From assembly GCA_900549535.1 (NCBI GenBank), contig UROR01000006.1:1-35913 (forward strand): DNA of 35,913 bases. The letters run 5' to 3'. Source of the stretch: an uncultured Collinsella sp. Lineage in GTDB: Bacteria; Actinomycetota; Coriobacteriia; Coriobacteriales; Coriobacteriaceae. This document shows positions 34,120-35,913 of the stretch, in pieces; position 1 is the first letter of the stretch, and every line of letters starts with the position of its first letter. A model generated the notes under the pieces. The model was given only the letters and a program-made list of their open reading frames with translations, did not search any database and had not been told where the DNA came from. Position numbers and translations under genes: made by a program.

Positions 34120-35738
34120 TGACTGACGTGCGCGAGGCCGCGCAGAACCTGATCGAGTACGCTATCCACCGATCGATGATCGGCCAGGACGATCGCATCT
34201 GGGCATACAACACCATTTTGGAGTGCATCGGCGCCACGGGCCCCGCACTCGACATGACTTGGGCACTCCAAGTTGAGAAACTCTCGCTCTTGCACCCCGA
34301 TACCCTGCCTGACTTTGACCTGGAGGGCACGCTCGCCGCGCTTGCCGAGGCCGCCGTTGCCAACGGCGCCGCCGAGGACACGGCGTCGGGCCGCGACCGC
34401 ATCGCCATGCGCATCATGGGCGCGCTGATGCCGAGGCCTTCGGTTGTAAACGAGGAGTTCGACGGCCGCATGGGCGTCAACGAGCCCCGCGCCGCGACCG
34501 ACTGGTTCTACGGTCTGTGCTGCGACGCCGGCTACGTGCGCCGTGCCGCCATCGCGCGCAACATCAAATGGAGCACCCCCACCAACTGGGGCGATCTTGA
34601 GATCACCATCAACCTGTCCAAGCCTGAGAAGGACCCGCGCGATATCGCCGCGGCAGGTGCAGCCAAGAACACGGGCGAGAAGTATCCCGCCTGTCAGCTC
34701 TGCATCGAGAACGAGGGCTACCCCGGACGCTCCGCCGCAGCCGACGGCGGCGCTCATCCCGCCCGTCAGAACCTGCGCGTTATTCCCATCCAGCTCGACG
34801 GCGAGCGCTGGGGCTTCCAGTACAGCCCGTACGCGTACTTTAACGAGCACTGCATTGCCATGAGCTCCGAGCATCGCCCGATGCACGTCGACCGCAAGGG
34901 CCTGACCTGCCTGCTCGACTTTGTCGACCTGTTCCCGCACTACTTTATTGGCTCCAACGCCGACCTGCCCATCGTGGGCGGCTCGATTCTGTCGCACGAC
35001 CACTTCCAGGGCGGTGCGCACGAGTTCCCCATGATGCATGCCGCCGAGGTCTCGCAGTTTAGCGTGCCCGGCTTTGACCAGGTCACCGGTACCGTGCTGC
35101 AGTGGCCGCTCTCGGTGCTGCGCCTGCGCTCGCATGACCGCGCCCAGCTGCTCGACGCTGCCGAGAAGATTATCCTCGCCTGGCGCGAGTGGACCGATGA
35201 GTCTGTGGGCGTCATCGCGCACACGGCCGATGGCGTGGCGCACAACACCGTGACGCCCGTCATCCGCCGCGTCGACTCCCGCGGCAATGCCGGCGGCGAG
35301 ATTTACGAGGCCTACCTGGCGCTTCGCTGCAACATCACGACCGACGAGCATCCGCTGGGCGTTTTCCACCCGCATGCTGAGTACCACCACATTAAGAAAG
35401 AGAACATCGGCTTGATTGAGGTCATGGGCCTGGCCATTCTGCCGCCGCGCCTGGTTCCCGAGCTTGGCGCTGTCCGCGAGCACTTGCTGGCGGCCAAAGC
35501 CGATGCCAGCTACGACCTTGCTGGCGCGCTCGAGGGCGACGACCTTTGCCGCAGCCACGCCGCATGGGCCAAGGACGTCTTTGCCCGCCGCGCCGACGAG
35601 CTTACGGCCGACAACGCCATCGATATCCTGCACGAGGAGGTCGGCGTGGTGTTTGGCCACGTGCTCGACAACGCCGGCGTCTTTAAGTGGGACGAAGCCG
35701 GCCGCGCCGCCCAGCAGCGCTTTATCGACTCGCTGTAA
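34110..35738 (+). CDS. galT: Galactose-1-phosphate uridylyltransferase, class II (GalT2 type)
   Basis: 542 residues. Exchanges UMP between UDP-glucose and galactose 1-phosphate. The length and motifs are of the long GalT class (not the ~350-residue E. coli type): MGALMPRPS, IKWSTPTNWGDLEITINLSK, and SHDHFQGGAHEFPM at 295-308 with the histidines of the active site. The ATG at 34110 has GGGGG 8 bases upstream, inside galK. A second ATG at 34119 overlaps the galK stop (TAATG) and may also be used. A terminator follows. No galE or galactose transporter is within the window. Confidence 0.93.
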   Translation: MAVMTDVREAAQNLIEYAIHRSMIGQDDRIWAYNTILECIGATGPALDMTWALQVEKLSLLHPDTLPDFDLEGTLAALAEAAVANGAAEDTASGRDRIAMRIMGALMPRPSVVNEEFDGRMGVNEPRAATDWFYGLCCDAGYVRRAAIARNIKWSTPTNWGDLEITINLSKPEKDPRDIAAAGAAKNTGEKYPACQLCIENEGYPGRSAAADGGAHPARQNLRVIPIQLDGERWGFQYSPYAYFNEHCIAMSSEHRPMHVDRKGLTCLLDFVDLFPHYFIGSNADLPIVGGSILSHDHFQGGAHEFPMMHAAEVSQFSVPGFDQVTGTVLQWPLSVLRLRSHDRAQLLDAAEKIILAWREWTDESVGVIAHTADGVAHNTVTPVIRRVDSRGNAGGEIYEAYLALRCNITTDEHPLGVFHPHAEYHHIKKENIGLIEVMGLAILPPRLVPELGAVREHLLAAKADASYDLAGALEGDDLCRSHAAWAKDVFARRADELTADNAIDILHEEVGVVFGHVLDNAGVFKWDEAGRAAQQRFIDSL

Positions 35739-35745
35739 CGATCCC

Positions 35746-35772
35746 TTGGGGACGGAGGAAAACGGATCATTT
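35746..35772 (+). repeat. GGGGAC-type intergenic repeat fragment
   Basis: TTGGGGACGGAGG followed by AAAACGGATCATTT. It shares the GGGGAC core and G-rich style with the hairpin repeats at 9785, 16735, 21319 and 35831, so it may belong to a common repeat family. Only one copy is in the window. Confidence 0.4.
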
Positions 35773-35785
35773 CGTCTTCAAAACA

Positions 35786-35827
35786 ACGGCGCCCGCCGGC
35801 AACATCGCCGACGGGCGCCGTTTTATT
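35786..35827 (+). terminator. Terminator of galK-galT
   Basis: 10-bp perfect GC stem (35786-35795 with 35812-35821), then TTTATT. Confidence 0.85.
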
Positions 35828-35830
35828 AGC

Positions 35831-35886
35831 TAGTCGTTGGGGACGTTCTTGTTTGACTAGTCATTTAAGAACGTCCCCAACGACTA
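35831..35886. repeat. Perfect 20-bp inverted repeat with GGGGACGTTCTT core
   Basis: Arms 35831-35850 and 35867-35886 are exact reverse complements around a 16-nt loop that contains the palindrome TGACTAGTCA. It lies right after the galT terminator and looks like a REP-type element mobilised by a transposase elsewhere. Confidence 0.85.
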
Positions 35887-35913
35887 CTTGCGACCAGGGC
35901 TACGTCGATGTTT

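Overview
The window looks like a chromosomal segment of a gut-type Coriobacteriia (Collinsella-like) actinobacterium. This is inferred from the roughly 60 % GC coding style, the strong GGAGG-type ribosome sites mixed with GTG/TTG starts, the fermentative gene set (pyruvate formate-lyase, agmatine deiminase route, Leloir pathway, flavodiiron protein), the membrane-bound LuxR regulators, and dispersed GGGAC-containing hairpin repeats. No rRNA, tRNA, CRISPR array, integrase or transposase gene was seen.

Layout. 1-2362 (minus): pyruvate formate-lyase encoded in two pieces, a 683-residue body and a separate glycyl-radical domain that runs off the left edge. 2830-4704 (minus): a KdgT-type ketodeoxygluconate permease and a short-chain dehydrogenase, each followed by a terminator-like hairpin. 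4957-9628 (plus): a MarR regulator translationally coupled to a heterodimeric ABC exporter. 9935-10966 (plus): DAHP synthase, followed by a large folded intergenic element. 11300-15438 (minus): an agmatine deiminase cluster aguB-aguD-aguA, whose antiporter gene carries a frameshift. The divergent membrane LuxR gene at 15769-16734, probably its regulator, is interrupted by one in-frame TAG.

16835-21285 is a visibly lower-GC accessory block, all on the minus strand. It holds a regulator with two membrane domains and two LuxR helix-turn-helix domains, an ABC permease/ATPase reading frame split by a TAG codon, and a small secreted three-cysteine protein. The block is flanked by 132-bp direct repeats that duplicate the 3' end of the upstream LuxR gene with its terminator. 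I consider this the best candidate for an undescribed peptide-export or sensing system.

21649-24646 (minus): a BceAB-like ABC transporter without a two-component system. 24795-25769 (plus): a MutT-type Nudix domain fused to a Vsr mismatch endonuclease, with no cytosine methylase nearby. 26258-27876 (plus): an AraC regulator and a HAD phosphatase. 28198-30194: a class II aldolase divergent from a DeoR regulator. 30254-31414 (minus): a flavodiiron protein. 31544-35738: a LacI regulator divergent from galK-galT, with three copies of a CG-centred operator-like motif between them. The right edge carries a perfect 20-bp inverted repeat.

Functionally, the window combines anaerobic pyruvate and sugar catabolism (PFL, aldolase, galKT, KdgT), an apparently decaying agmatine-to-putrescine energy pathway, oxygen/NO defence (flavodiiron protein, split PFL), DNA or nucleotide repair (MutT-Vsr), and several export systems.
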